Assembly: GCA_035568175.1 (NCBI GenBank)
Contig: DATMON010000020.1
Location: 141,646 to 205,645 of the forward strand
Length of the DNA: 64,000 nucleotides
Source of the DNA: AV40 sp035568175
GTDB lineage: Bacteria; Verrucomicrobiota; Verrucomicrobiia; Chthoniobacterales; UBA10450
Direction of reading: 5' to 3'
The translations under genes and the position numbers were made by a program. Numbering within the stretch: position 1 is the first letter of the stretch; every line of letters starts with the position of its first letter. The notes below the pieces were generated by a model. The model saw only the letters and a list, made by a program, of their open reading frames with translations. It searched no databases and had not been told where the DNA came from. Below are positions 42,679-51,489 of this stretch, piece by piece.

Positions 42679-43758
42679 GTGAAAAGAATTTTGATCCTTA
42701 CCGCCGGATTTGGCGAGGGTCACAACAGCGCCGCGCGCGGTCTTCGGGCTGGGCTGGCGCGGGTCGCGCCGAAAGTTGAAGTCGAACTGCGCGATTTGTT
42801 CCCGGAAACGTTTGGCACTTTCAACGAAATTGTCCGACGCATATATCTGGCACTCATCAACCGTTGGCCGAAATTGTGGGGCTACGTTTACAACTGGCTC
42901 GATCGCAAAAAAGATTTCGATGAACGATTCCAGCGATTCCACGGCCTTAAGAAAAATCTCGGCCGCCTGCTCGATCGCTTCCAACCAGAAGTCGTTGTTT
43001 CGACGTTTCCACCCTATCCCTATTTGTTGCAGCAGATCCTGGGAAGTGAACGCCGCTGCAAAAACGTCGCCGTCATCACCGATTCGATCACAGTTAACGC
43101 GATTTGGTATCGCTCACCTGCCGATTACTTTATCGTCGCCAACGAACAAAGCGCGGCCGTCGTCCGAAAAGGCGGAGTGCCGTCCGAAAAAATCAAAGTG
43201 TTCGGTTTTCCGGTCAACCCGAGATTCGCTGACTTCACAAAAGATCGCCAATCGCCGGCTGAGGTCACGCCGCGCGTCCTTTATGTCATCAACGCTGGGA
43301 CAGGTCGCGCACCCGCTCTCGTCCGCGCACTTCTCGAACTTGATATTCAATTAACTGTGACCGTTGGCCGCGATGAAAAACTTCGGCGCGCGATCGAGAA
43401 AGCGGCCGCCGATCGCAAGATCGACATCTTTGGTTGGACCGACGAACTCCCGCGCCTGCTATGCGAAAATCACGTGCTGATCGGCAAAGCCGGCGGCGCC
43501 ACTGTCCAGGAAACGATCGCTGCTGGTTGTCCGATGATCATCAATCACATCGTTTCCGGTCAGGAAGAAGGTAATGCGCGACTCATCGTTGAAACAAATT
43601 CAGGCGCGATCGCGCTTTCAAACGACGAAGTCGTCGCAGAAGTTCAGCGCGCTTTCGCAAGCGGCGCGAAGCAGTGGCACCAATGGTCGGTCAACGTCAG
43701 CAAACTTAGCCGCCCGCGAGCGTCGCTCGACATTGCCGAGTTCCTCTTGTCGATCTAA
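42679..43758 (+). CDS. MGDG synthase/UgtP-like glycosyltransferase (GT28)
   Basis: A 359-aa GT-B enzyme. ILILTAGFGEGHNSAARGL near the N terminus matches the MGDG_synth block (GxGH), TFPPYPYL and VAVITDSITVNAIW follow. GKAGGATVQETIAAGCPMI near residue 275 is the nucleotide-sugar site shared with MurG. Family members transfer glucose or galactose from UDP-sugar to diacylglycerol. It starts with GTG. It converges on nagA with a 4-base overlap. Confidence 0.85.
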   Translation: MKRILILTAGFGEGHNSAARGLRAGLARVAPKVEVELRDLFPETFGTFNEIVRRIYLALINRWPKLWGYVYNWLDRKKDFDERFQRFHGLKKNLGRLLDRFQPEVVVSTFPPYPYLLQQILGSERRCKNVAVITDSITVNAIWYRSPADYFIVANEQSAAVVRKGGVPSEKIKVFGFPVNPRFADFTKDRQSPAEVTPRVLYVINAGTGRAPALVRALLELDIQLTVTVGRDEKLRRAIEKAAADRKIDIFGWTDELPRLLCENHVLIGKAGGATVQETIAAGCPMIINHIVSGQEEGNARLIVETNSGAIALSNDEVVAEVQRAFASGAKQWHQWSVNVSKLSRPRASLDIAEFLLSI

Positions 43759-44903
43759 CGCTGAAAAATTTCATCGCCACGAACGAAAGTGCGCCAGACT
43801 TCGAGAGCGGGCGAAATAACAACCAGGTCGGCATCACTGCCGATTTTGAATTGGCCTTTTCCGGTCAGACCAATCACAAACGCCGGGATGTCGGTCGCCA
43901 TGGCAACAGCTTCATGCAATGGGACGCCAACTTTTGTGACCATCGTGCGGACAAGGTCGATCATCCGCGCAGCGCTTCCGGCAAGCGCGGAGCGGTCGGC
44001 CAGCAAACAAACGCCGCCTGCCACGATGCATTTCGTTCCGTAAAGCGAAAACCTTGAGCCGTCGGGCAAACCGGCTCCAGCGGTCGCATCTGTTACGAGA
44101 CAAACGCCGGTAAAACCTTTTGCGCGATACAACATTTTCATCAACGTCGGCGAAACGTGGTGACCATCGGCAATCAACTCACAAATGATTTCTGGTTCGC
44201 TCATGGCAAACTCGAGCAGACCGGCGGCGCGATGGATCCCGCGGCGGCGCGCGCTCGACATGCAATTGAAGGTGTGGGTCACGCTGCGCATCCCGTGGTC
44301 AAAAGCAGCGCGCGCGTCGTCTTCCCACGCATCGCTATGACCGCCGCTGACAGAAATGCTTTGTTTCCGCAATTCATCGATCAGCGCGACCGCGCCCGGC
44401 AATTCCGGCGCGAGTGTCATTCGTTGGACTATGTCACTGTGCTCGAGTAACGGCGCGTACGCTTTCCGAGTCGGTTGCCGGATCAAACTCGCGCGTTGTG
44501 CGCCCGGTTTCGCTTTGGAAATAAAAGGACCTTCTACGTGGACGCCGACAATTTGCTTAATCGAAGATCGGCAATTACGCACCGCGCGCACTACATCGAC
44601 AATCGCTTTGATTGGCGCGGTTGCAGTCGTGAGCAGAAGCGAAGTCGTGCCGCCGCTCGCGTGATAATCGCAGATTGTACGGAAAGCGTCGGCGGACGCT
44701 TCCATCGTGTCGCGACCCATTGCCCCGTGCACGTGAAGATCGATGAAGCCAGGCGCTAAGTAATTGCCTTCAAGATCGACGATCTTTTCGCCCATCGCGT
44801 GCGCTTGCGGGCGAATCGCCGTGATCATTCCGTCTTCGACCAGGAGATCTAGTCCGTCGCGAACACCATTTGGAAAGATCAAACGCCCGTTCTTGAAGAT
44901 CAT
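43755..44903 (-). CDS. nagA: N-acetylglucosamine-6-phosphate deacetylase
   Basis: A 382-aa amidohydrolase. PGFIDLHVHGAMGRD carries the HxH motif, HVEGPFISKAKPGA the metal-binding Glu, SGGHSDAWEDD, THTFNCMS and DGHHVSP the remaining His ligands, and LVTDATAGAG the catalytic Asp. It deacetylates GlcNAc-6-P during amino-sugar recycling, consistent with the nearby cell-wall amidase. The frame opens at 44945; MIFKNGRLIFPNG at 44903 is preferred. Confidence 0.92.
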   Translation of the reverse strand: MIFKNGRLIFPNGVRDGLDLLVEDGMITAIRPQAHAMGEKIVDLEGNYLAPGFIDLHVHGAMGRDTMEASADAFRTICDYHASGGTTSLLLTTATAPIKAIVDVVRAVRNCRSSIKQIVGVHVEGPFISKAKPGAQRASLIRQPTRKAYAPLLEHSDIVQRMTLAPELPGAVALIDELRKQSISVSGGHSDAWEDDARAAFDHGMRSVTHTFNCMSSARRRGIHRAAGLLEFAMSEPEIICELIADGHHVSPTLMKMLYRAKGFTGVCLVTDATAGAGLPDGSRFSLYGTKCIVAGGVCLLADRSALAGSAARMIDLVRTMVTKVGVPLHEAVAMATDIPAFVIGLTGKGQFKIGSDADLVVISPALEVWRTFVRGDEIFQR

Positions 44904-44959
44904 TCGATGGGGAAGACAATTGCGTTTACCGGAGGCAAAGTCCATCCTCTCTATCGGCG

Positions 44960-46495
44960 ATGCATTTTGATTACGATGTCGTGATCATCGGCGGGGCGTT
45001 CTCGGGAGCAGCTACGGCGCTGATGATCAAGCGGAAACACCCGGCGGCGCGCGTCCTGATCATCGAAAAGAATGCCGCGTTCGATCGCAAAGTCGGCGAA
45101 TCGACGACCGAAGTGAGCAGTTGCTTTATGACGCGGATCCTCGGCCTCGCGAATTATCTCGGCCACGAGCACCTCGCCAAGCAGGGACTCCGGATGTGGT
45201 TTTGCAATTCGAAGCAACAACACTTCGACGATTGCGTTGAGATCGGGCCGCGCTACTCGGCGCGCGTGCAAGCGTTTCAGGTCGATCGCGCGAAACTCGA
45301 TTCACATTTGCTCCAATGCGCCGTGGACGCCGGTTGCGAATTATTGCGACCAGCGAAAGTCACCAAGATCGAGTTGAACGCCGGGAAGGGGCAGACGGTA
45401 GATGTCGATCTTGCTCAACCGAGCGTTCGAGCGCGGTGGCTAATCGACGCGAGCGGACGTGCGACTCTGCTCGCGCGCAAGCTCGGACACTATCGGCCGA
45501 ACAACGAACATCCAATCAACGCAGTCTGGGCGCGGTTCACCGGCGTGAAGGATTGGGACAGTTATGATTGGCGTGAAAAATTTCGTGATTACATGGACGC
45601 GTGTCGAACCGCGCGTTCATGGGCAACGAACCATTTGATGGGACATGGCTGGTGGTGCTGGATCATCCCGCTTCGCGGCGGCGACGTCAGCGCCGGAATT
45701 GTTTACGACAGCCGAATCTTCCAACTGCCCGAGGGCGCCAATATCGCCGAACGATTGCACGCGCATATTCTGGCGAACCCGGTCGGACGCGAGATTTTTC
45801 GCGATGCGTGCGCAATCGATGGCGACGTGCACGCGTTTTCGGCGCTGGCGTATTACAGCGAGAAAGTTTGCGGCGACGGTTGGGCCTGCGTCGGTGATGC
45901 CGCCGGATTTATCGACCCACTTTATAGTCCGGGTCTCGATTTCTGTTCCTATACCAGCAACTACGTGGCCGATTTCATCGCGCGAAATCTTGCCGGCGAA
46001 GATGTCACGACAAGCCTTGCGCATTACAACGAGCAATATCCGATCATGTATCGCTCGTGGTTCGAGACGCTTTACAAAGACAAATACTACTACATGGGCG
46101 ACGCCGAGCTAATGTCGGCCGGTTTTTTGCTCGACGTGGCCTCGTACTATTTCGGCCTGGTTATTCCGGCTTACAGAGATCCAGAGAAAGCATTTCTTGA
46201 ACTGCCATTTCGCGGGACGCGTGGCCGAATGGCCGCGAGGTTGATGAAATTTTATAACCGCCGACTGGTTGCATTAGCAAAACGCCGGCTCGCCACCGGC
46301 CGTTTCGCAAAGCACAATGCCGGCTGGCGCGAATTATACGACGGCTTTGTCCCAGATTTTCGCGTGACGAAATTCCTGCGGAAAGGATTATTGCGTTGGT
46401 GGAAAGCGGAACTAACGAACCTTCGGCTGATGTTTGCCTCGCCGGCGACAATGGCGGCGAAACAAAGTTCCGCGGTCGCATCGGCAGAAGCGTGA
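44960..46495 (+). CDS. FAD-dependent oxidoreductase, flavin-halogenase-like
   Basis: A 511-aa flavoprotein. YDVVIIGGAFSGAATALMI is the FAD GxGxxG site, KVGESTTEVSS resembles the GE(S/A)T block of flavin-dependent halogenases, GWWCWIIPL near residue 235 contains WxWxIP, the halogenase signature, and GDAAGFIDPLYSPGLDF binds FAD. Whether it halogenates or is a related reductase is not decided; the catalytic lysine was not located with confidence. The next gene starts at a GTG overlapping its TGA, so it forms a pair with an acyltransferase. Confidence 0.82.
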   Translation: MHFDYDVVIIGGAFSGAATALMIKRKHPAARVLIIEKNAAFDRKVGESTTEVSSCFMTRILGLANYLGHEHLAKQGLRMWFCNSKQQHFDDCVEIGPRYSARVQAFQVDRAKLDSHLLQCAVDAGCELLRPAKVTKIELNAGKGQTVDVDLAQPSVRARWLIDASGRATLLARKLGHYRPNNEHPINAVWARFTGVKDWDSYDWREKFRDYMDACRTARSWATNHLMGHGWWCWIIPLRGGDVSAGIVYDSRIFQLPEGANIAERLHAHILANPVGREIFRDACAIDGDVHAFSALAYYSEKVCGDGWACVGDAAGFIDPLYSPGLDFCSYTSNYVADFIARNLAGEDVTTSLAHYNEQYPIMYRSWFETLYKDKYYYMGDAELMSAGFLLDVASYYFGLVIPAYRDPEKAFLELPFRGTRGRMAARLMKFYNRRLVALAKRRLATGRFAKHNAGWRELYDGFVPDFRVTKFLRKGLLRWWKAELTNLRLMFASPATMAAKQSSAVASAEA

Positions 46496-47397
46496 CCAGC
46501 ACGGAGCGGCGCTGGTGGCACGGGCTGGCCGTGCACGGAGTTTTTTGGAGAAAATTTGTCGATTGGGCAGTGCGCAAGCTTCCGACGGTTTTCCATCGAC
46601 CGGTAATCTGGGTGGCAACATTCTTGTTTTTTTTCCTAGCGGCTCCGGCGCGCAAGGCGCTCCTGCGAAATTTGCGCCTTGTTCGTCCCGGTTCGTGGCG
46701 GGTGATGAATTATCTGCGCGTGCTTCGCGTCTTCGCCAATTTCGGCTGGTCGCTGACCGACACGACGGCGTATCGGATGGCCAACGCGCGATTTCGGTAC
46801 GAACTCGAGCGCGCCAGGTTCCTGGATCAGCTGGCCGCGGCAAAAGGCGGAATCGTTCTGACCGCCCACATGGGCAATTACGATTTGGGCGCGGCGTTGT
46901 TCGCTGAAAAATTCCATCGTGGGATCAGAATGGTCCGCGCGCCAGAACCGGACTCGCTCGCGGCGCAACATGTCGATCTTGCCTTGCAGCAATCGAGCGC
47001 CGGTGCAGTCAAGGTCGGCTACAGCAGCGACGGCACTTCGCTCGCGTTCGATTTGCTAAACGCTTTGCGCGGCGGCGAAATCATTTCTATTCAAGGCGAC
47101 CGCGTAACCGGCGAGGTCTCGCGCGCGCCCGTAAAATTTTTTGGCCGCGAAGTGTTTCTACCAAACGGGCCGTTTGTCCTTTCACTCGTTTCCGAGACAC
47201 CCATCTATCCGCTCTTCATTATCCGGACTGGCTACCGCAAATATAAAATCGTTGCCCGTGAGCCGATCGTTTGTTCCCGCGGCGGTGGATCCCGCGACGA
47301 AGTAATCGCGGAAGCGATGCAGCGCTGGGCGCAAGTCTTGGAAGAAATCCTAAAAAGTCACTGGCAACAATGGTTCGCATTTACACCGCTGTGGTAA
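46492..47397 (+). CDS. Lysophospholipid acyltransferase (LpxL/HtrB family)
   Basis: A 301-aa protein with an N-terminal membrane helix (VIWVATFLFFFLA) and the LPLAT motif TAHMGNYDLG near residue 125 (HxxxxD). GDRVTGEVSRAPVKFFGRE and FLPNGPFVLS match the second LpxL block. It transfers fatty acyl groups to a lipid A-like or aryl-polyene-like acceptor. The GTG start at 46492 overlaps the preceding stop codon; a longer in-frame ATG at 46396 would overlap the flavoprotein by 100 bases. Confidence 0.83.
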   Translation: MTSTERRWWHGLAVHGVFWRKFVDWAVRKLPTVFHRPVIWVATFLFFFLAAPARKALLRNLRLVRPGSWRVMNYLRVLRVFANFGWSLTDTTAYRMANARFRYELERARFLDQLAAAKGGIVLTAHMGNYDLGAALFAEKFHRGIRMVRAPEPDSLAAQHVDLALQQSSAGAVKVGYSSDGTSLAFDLLNALRGGEIISIQGDRVTGEVSRAPVKFFGREVFLPNGPFVLSLVSETPIYPLFIIRTGYRKYKIVAREPIVCSRGGGSRDEVIAEAMQRWAQVLEEILKSHWQQWFAFTPLW

Positions 47398-47472
47398 CTA
47401 CTCTTCCGCTTCCTCTAATCCTCAATCTGTCTTTTTTGGAAAACAAAGATTCAGAGGTAGAGCTGGACCTTG

Positions 47473-48570
47473 CTAAATCGGATTCAGCAACTGCATATAC
47501 CAGTGGATGAACTTTTGGCCGAAAAACATCCAGGTGAGCGCGCCGAACGCGAGGTAGGGACCGAACGGCAATTTCGCCGACCAGACGCGTTTTCCGATGA
47601 GCAACGTAGCCAGTCCAACGATGGAACCGGCAACTGAGCCGGCAAAAATACTGAACAACACCCCGCGCCAGCCAAGAAAGGCGCCGATTGCCGCCAGGAA
47701 TTTTAAATCGCCGCGTCCCATTGCTTCGCGCGGAATTTCCAGCTCATGGGCAACACCTGAAATCTGGTCGACAGTATCGAGCACAAACTCGTCGGCGCCG
47801 ACGCGGACGCGATTGTAGTGGAACTCCAGGACCTCATTTCCGAAAACGCGCTGGTCGATCTTCGCTTCGTCGCAGTGGAGCAATAGCCGGTCCTTTTCGC
47901 GCGCGAAGTACTCGCTCCACAAACTGCGTTCGTCGCCAACGACGAAATCGGCATCGTCGCCCTGACGCGTCCAATTGAATGGAGTCGGTCCGTCCAGCTT
48001 CACTCGCTTTTTTCCGAAGGCGATCTTTCCGCCCTCGAGCACGATCCACAAAATCACGTAACCGAGCGCCGCCGCGAGCGCGGCGCGCACCAGCGCGGCC
48101 AAACGCGAGTCCGTATTCATCAGCTCGGGAACCAGAAAACTCGCGCCAATTCCCGCGATCGTTCCGCCGATGGTGATTTGGTCGGGAATAATAAAGTGTT
48201 CGAGGTCGACGAAGGTGGCAATGAGCAGGATCGAAACGAAAACCCAGTAGGCGATCGCGATCTTCCACGGGAAAGCTTCCCAGACGGCAAGAAACAAAAG
48301 AGCGGTCAATAGTTCGACACCGAGATAACGAAAAGCAATCCTGGCGCCGCAGTTTGCACAACGGCCACGGAGAAACAGCCAACTCACCAGCGGAATGTTT
48401 TGTCGCCACGGAATTTGTGTTTTGCAGGCCGGACAAAAGGAACGGCGCGGTTCCTTGATGGAGATATCGCGGGGCAACCGATAAATGCCCACGTTCAAAA
48501 ACGAACCGATGGCCGCGCCGGTGATGAAGGCGAGGCTTGCAAACAGTGCGTAATAAAAAGAAATTTCCAC
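47473..48570 (-). CDS. pilD: Type IV prepilin peptidase (A24) with enlarged central region
   Basis: A 365-aa polytopic protease/methylase. GSFLNVGIYRLPR, the zinc-binding pairs CPAC and CANC (residues 46-75), the first catalytic Asp in FVDLEHFIIPD near 123 and the second in GRGDLKFL near 289 are present. About 165 residues separate the two Asp residues, roughly 100 more than in compact homologues; the extra part is hydrophilic. It processes type IV pilins or pseudopilins, so the cell probably has such a system, possibly for DNA uptake. It starts with GTG, 4 bases after tatC. Confidence 0.9.
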   Translation of the reverse strand: MEISFYYALFASLAFITGAAIGSFLNVGIYRLPRDISIKEPRRSFCPACKTQIPWRQNIPLVSWLFLRGRCANCGARIAFRYLGVELLTALLFLAVWEAFPWKIAIAYWVFVSILLIATFVDLEHFIIPDQITIGGTIAGIGASFLVPELMNTDSRLAALVRAALAAALGYVILWIVLEGGKIAFGKKRVKLDGPTPFNWTRQGDDADFVVGDERSLWSEYFAREKDRLLLHCDEAKIDQRVFGNEVLEFHYNRVRVGADEFVLDTVDQISGVAHELEIPREAMGRGDLKFLAAIGAFLGWRGVLFSIFAGSVAGSIVGLATLLIGKRVWSAKLPFGPYLAFGALTWMFFGQKFIHWYMQLLNPI

Positions 48571-48574
48571 GCGA

Positions 48575-49357
48575 TCAGGTAAGACTCGGGCGCGATTTAC
48601 GACGTTCCATCACCCAGGCGACCCAGATGCAGCTTTCGTAGAGCAAAGACATCGGCAACGCCATTGCAACCAACGTCAAGAGGTCGGGCGTCGGCGCAAT
48701 AATAGCCGCGAGCACAAAAATCAAGACGACGGCGTAAGGACGGGTGCGGGCCATGAATCTGTAGGTGATCAGACCGAAATAAACGAGCGCGAGCACAACG
48801 ACCGGCAATTCAAAAGCTAGACCGAAACCGAGGACGAATTTCGTCACGAACGAATAATATTGCTGCACCGTCCAAGTCGGCGCCCATCCCAGCGATTGGG
48901 TATCGCGAAAAAAGAAAAGGATCGTCTTCGGAAGCAACCAGAAATAACAAACGAGCACACCCAGCAGAAAAAGGCCGAAGCTGCCGCCGATGGCCGGAAG
49001 TAAGAATCGTTTCTCGACCGCGGTCAGCGCTGGAAGAACAAATTCCGCAAGAAAGTAAAGCAGCAACGGAAACGAGACGACGATTCCGGCATAAAACGCG
49101 AGGTGAAACGAAATCACAAACGAGTCGGTGATGCCCAATGCTTTGAGTGCGCCCACTTGTGGGTCGATATCGTGGAGCGGCGCCTGCATCACTCGCACCA
49201 GCAGTGAACGGAAGGCGAAGCAAGCGATCATCGCGGCAACGAGAGTGATCGCCATTTTCACGACCGTCCAACGAAGTTCCTCCAGATGCTCGAGAAACGG
49301 TTTCGACGTTTCACTTTCCGGCAGTTCCCGAAACTTAAAGATATCGCGCAAGGCCAT
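48575..49357 (-). CDS. tatC: Twin-arginine translocase subunit TatC
   Basis: A 260-aa protein with six membrane helices. FLEHLEELRWTVVK is the TatC N-terminal signature with the Glu that contacts the RR signal, and FVTKFVLGFGLAFELPVVV is the conserved helix 4 block with Phe/Glu. It forms the receptor of the Tat export pathway for folded proteins. It lies between a nudix hydrolase gene (7-base gap) and pilD (4-base gap). Confidence 0.95.
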   Translation of the reverse strand: MALRDIFKFRELPESETSKPFLEHLEELRWTVVKMAITLVAAMIACFAFRSLLVRVMQAPLHDIDPQVGALKALGITDSFVISFHLAFYAGIVVSFPLLLYFLAEFVLPALTAVEKRFLLPAIGGSFGLFLLGVLVCYFWLLPKTILFFFRDTQSLGWAPTWTVQQYYSFVTKFVLGFGLAFELPVVVLALVYFGLITYRFMARTRPYAVVLIFVLAAIIAPTPDLLTLVAMALPMSLLYESCIWVAWVMERRKSRPSLT

Positions 49358-49364
49358 GTCTCAA

Positions 49365-49973
49365 TTAGCGCGCGTCTAACGAAATGAAACCGCGTGTGGC
49401 AAGACGCGCGCAAATGCCAAGCGTGTTCGAATCACGAATCTCATTCTGCGCGATCATTCGACCCAATTCAGAAGTGGTAACCGCTCGACATTCGAGAATC
49501 GCCTCGCCTTCCTCGCGCTTGTGCACATCGGCTGGTTGAACCGGCCGGGCCAGGAAAAAATAGCAGTGCTCGTCTGTAAGACCGGCTGAAGTGAAAAAAT
49601 AACCGAGCGGAATCAGTTCGCCGCCCGGCGCCAGATTATAACCAGTTTCTTCGTGTAATTCGCGTAAGGCAACCGTTTCGATTTTTTTCTCGTTAGGCTC
49701 CGCGTCGTCATCGATCTGGCCAGCTGGCATTGACCAAATCGCTGCCCGAATCGGAATCCTCTCTTCCTTGATGAGGAGGAACTTTCCGTCGCTCGTCATC
49801 GGTGCGATCACGACGGCCGGCTTGCGTCGGATCGTCGTCCAAATCCGCGCTTGTGAGCTTGAAGGCGTTCGCACCTGTTCGATCACGACTTCCAAATGGT
49901 CATTTGTGAAATGCCGCTCGCTTGAGATTGTTTCCCAGCCATTGTTGTCCCGCACCAATTTGCTCCGTTTCAC
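49365..49973 (-). CDS. Nudix hydrolase (ADP-ribose pyrophosphatase-like)
   Basis: A 202-aa Nudix protein. The Nudix box GQIDDDAEPNEKK...ALRELHEETGY near residues 85-113 has the REXXEE core that binds magnesium. PAVVIAPMTSDGKFLLIKEER precedes it, as in the ADP-ribose pyrophosphatase branch. It hydrolyses nucleoside diphosphates linked to X. It is first in a three-gene unit with tatC and pilD. Confidence 0.88.
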   Translation of the reverse strand: MKRSKLVRDNNGWETISSERHFTNDHLEVVIEQVRTPSSSQARIWTTIRRKPAVVIAPMTSDGKFLLIKEERIPIRAAIWSMPAGQIDDDAEPNEKKIETVALRELHEETGYNLAPGGELIPLGYFFTSAGLTDEHCYFFLARPVQPADVHKREEGEAILECRAVTTSELGRMIAQNEIRDSNTLGICARLATRGFISLDAR

Positions 49974-50015
49974 GCCCAGAAGGTTATGAATATGAGGTAG
50001 AAAAGCGAATCTCTA

Positions 50016-50071
50016 GGTAGGGGCGATTGACCACCAATCGCCCGCGGGCGGTTCGGTGACCGCCCCTACCT
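50016..50071. repeat. Double-hairpin repeat, family B, copy 2 (inverted)
   Basis: GTAGGGGCGATTGACC...CGGTGACCGCCCCTACC: the reverse complement of the element at 22638-22692 with few differences. It occupies the gap between argH and the nudix gene. The TAG stop of argH (50066-50068, minus strand) is formed by the edge of the repeat. Confidence 0.8.
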
Positions 50072-51436
50072 GTCCTCGAGTTGTTTGCGCCAGCGTTTAA
50101 TCTGGATCGCGATATTGTCAGGCGACGGGGCGCCAACGCCGCGACGCGCTGCGAGCGAACGTCGAGCGTCGAAAATCTCCACAACATCGACATCGAACAA
50201 CGACGAAGCCTTTTTTAGCTCAGCGAGTGGAAGCGCGTTGATTTTTGTTCCATTGGCAATCGCATCGGCCACGAGTTTGCCGACGATTCCGTGCGTTTGA
50301 CGAAAAGGCATTCCTTTCTTGACCAGGTATTCGGCGAGATCAGTAGCGAGAAGATTCGGATCATTCGCAGCGGCTTCCATTCGCTCGCGGTTAATTTCCA
50401 ATTCGGGCAGCATTGCCGAAAACAATTCGAGCGCGGCCGAGACAGTGTCGACGGAATCAAAGAGCGCCTCTTTGTCCTCCTGGAGGTCGCGATTGTAAGA
50501 CGAAGGCAGCGCTTTCAACGTGGTCAAGATCGACATGAGGTTTCCGTAGAGCCGCCCGGTTTTCCCGCGGGTAAGCTCGGCCATGTCGGGATTTTTCTTC
50601 TGCGGCATCAAACTCGAGCCCGTGGAGAAAGCGTCGCTGAACTCAATGAAGCCAAATTCGCTCGTGCTCCAGATGATCAGATCTTCGCTCAAACGTGAGA
50701 GATGCATTCCAATCATCGCGAGACAGAAAAGGAATTCGCAGACAAAGTCGCGATCGCTCACGGCATCGAGACTATTTTCGCTGACGCGAGCAAAACCGAG
50801 CTCGCGGGCAATCAATTCGCGATCAAGAACAATGGTGGAACCGGCGAGCGCGCCGGAGCCGAGCGGAAGAACGTCCGTTCGTTGCAGACAATCGCCCAGA
50901 CGCTGGGCATCGCGCGCGAACGCTTCGATTTGGCCTAACAAGTAGTGCACGAAGTAAATCGGTTGGGCGCGCTGCAAATGGGTATATCCCGGCATAACAA
51001 GATCGACATGTTCTTCGGCGAGATCGAGGAACGCCGTTTGCAATTTCTTAAGCAGCGCCGAGGTCTGCTCGATTTGCTCTTTGGCATAAAGCCGGAGATC
51101 AAGCGCGACCTGATCGTTGCGGCTGCGCGCAGTGTGCAGTTTCTCACCCGCCTCACCGATGTTTCCGCTGAGCGCGCTCTCGATGTTCATGTGCACGTCC
51201 TCGAGCGCTTCGTCCCATTGAAATTTTCCGGACTCGATTTCTTTTTCGATCGCGCGCAATCCGATTTCGATTTTTTTCCATTCTGCCGCGGAGACAATCC
51301 CGGCTTTCGCCAGTGCAGCGACGTGAGCAATCGACCCGGCAATATCCTGCCGATAAAGCCGGTAGTCGAAGGAGACCGACTGGCCGTAACGCCGCGCTAC
51401 GTCGGCGACGGATTTTTGAAATCTTCCTTTTCGCAT
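50066..51436 (-). CDS. argH: Argininosuccinate lyase
   Basis: A 456-aa member of the fumarase/aspartase superfamily. GSSLMPQKKNPD near residue 278 is the superfamily signature loop with the catalytic Ser. SRNDQVALDLRLY near 110 and THLQRAQPI near 155 with the general-acid His region are present. It releases arginine and fumarate from argininosuccinate. Its stop codon comes from a palindromic repeat. Two motif copies lie inside (50526-50536 and 50999-51009). Confidence 0.95.
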   Translation of the reverse strand: MRKGRFQKSVADVARRYGQSVSFDYRLYRQDIAGSIAHVAALAKAGIVSAAEWKKIEIGLRAIEKEIESGKFQWDEALEDVHMNIESALSGNIGEAGEKLHTARSRNDQVALDLRLYAKEQIEQTSALLKKLQTAFLDLAEEHVDLVMPGYTHLQRAQPIYFVHYLLGQIEAFARDAQRLGDCLQRTDVLPLGSGALAGSTIVLDRELIARELGFARVSENSLDAVSDRDFVCEFLFCLAMIGMHLSRLSEDLIIWSTSEFGFIEFSDAFSTGSSLMPQKKNPDMAELTRGKTGRLYGNLMSILTTLKALPSSYNRDLQEDKEALFDSVDTVSAALELFSAMLPELEINRERMEAAANDPNLLATDLAEYLVKKGMPFRQTHGIVGKLVADAIANGTKINALPLAELKKASSLFDVDVVEIFDARRSLAARRGVGAPSPDNIAIQIKRWRKQLEDR

Positions 51437-51489
51437 GATTTAACCGGCGGAATGCTGCGAACGTGTCACGCGGGCAAAGTTACCGCTAG

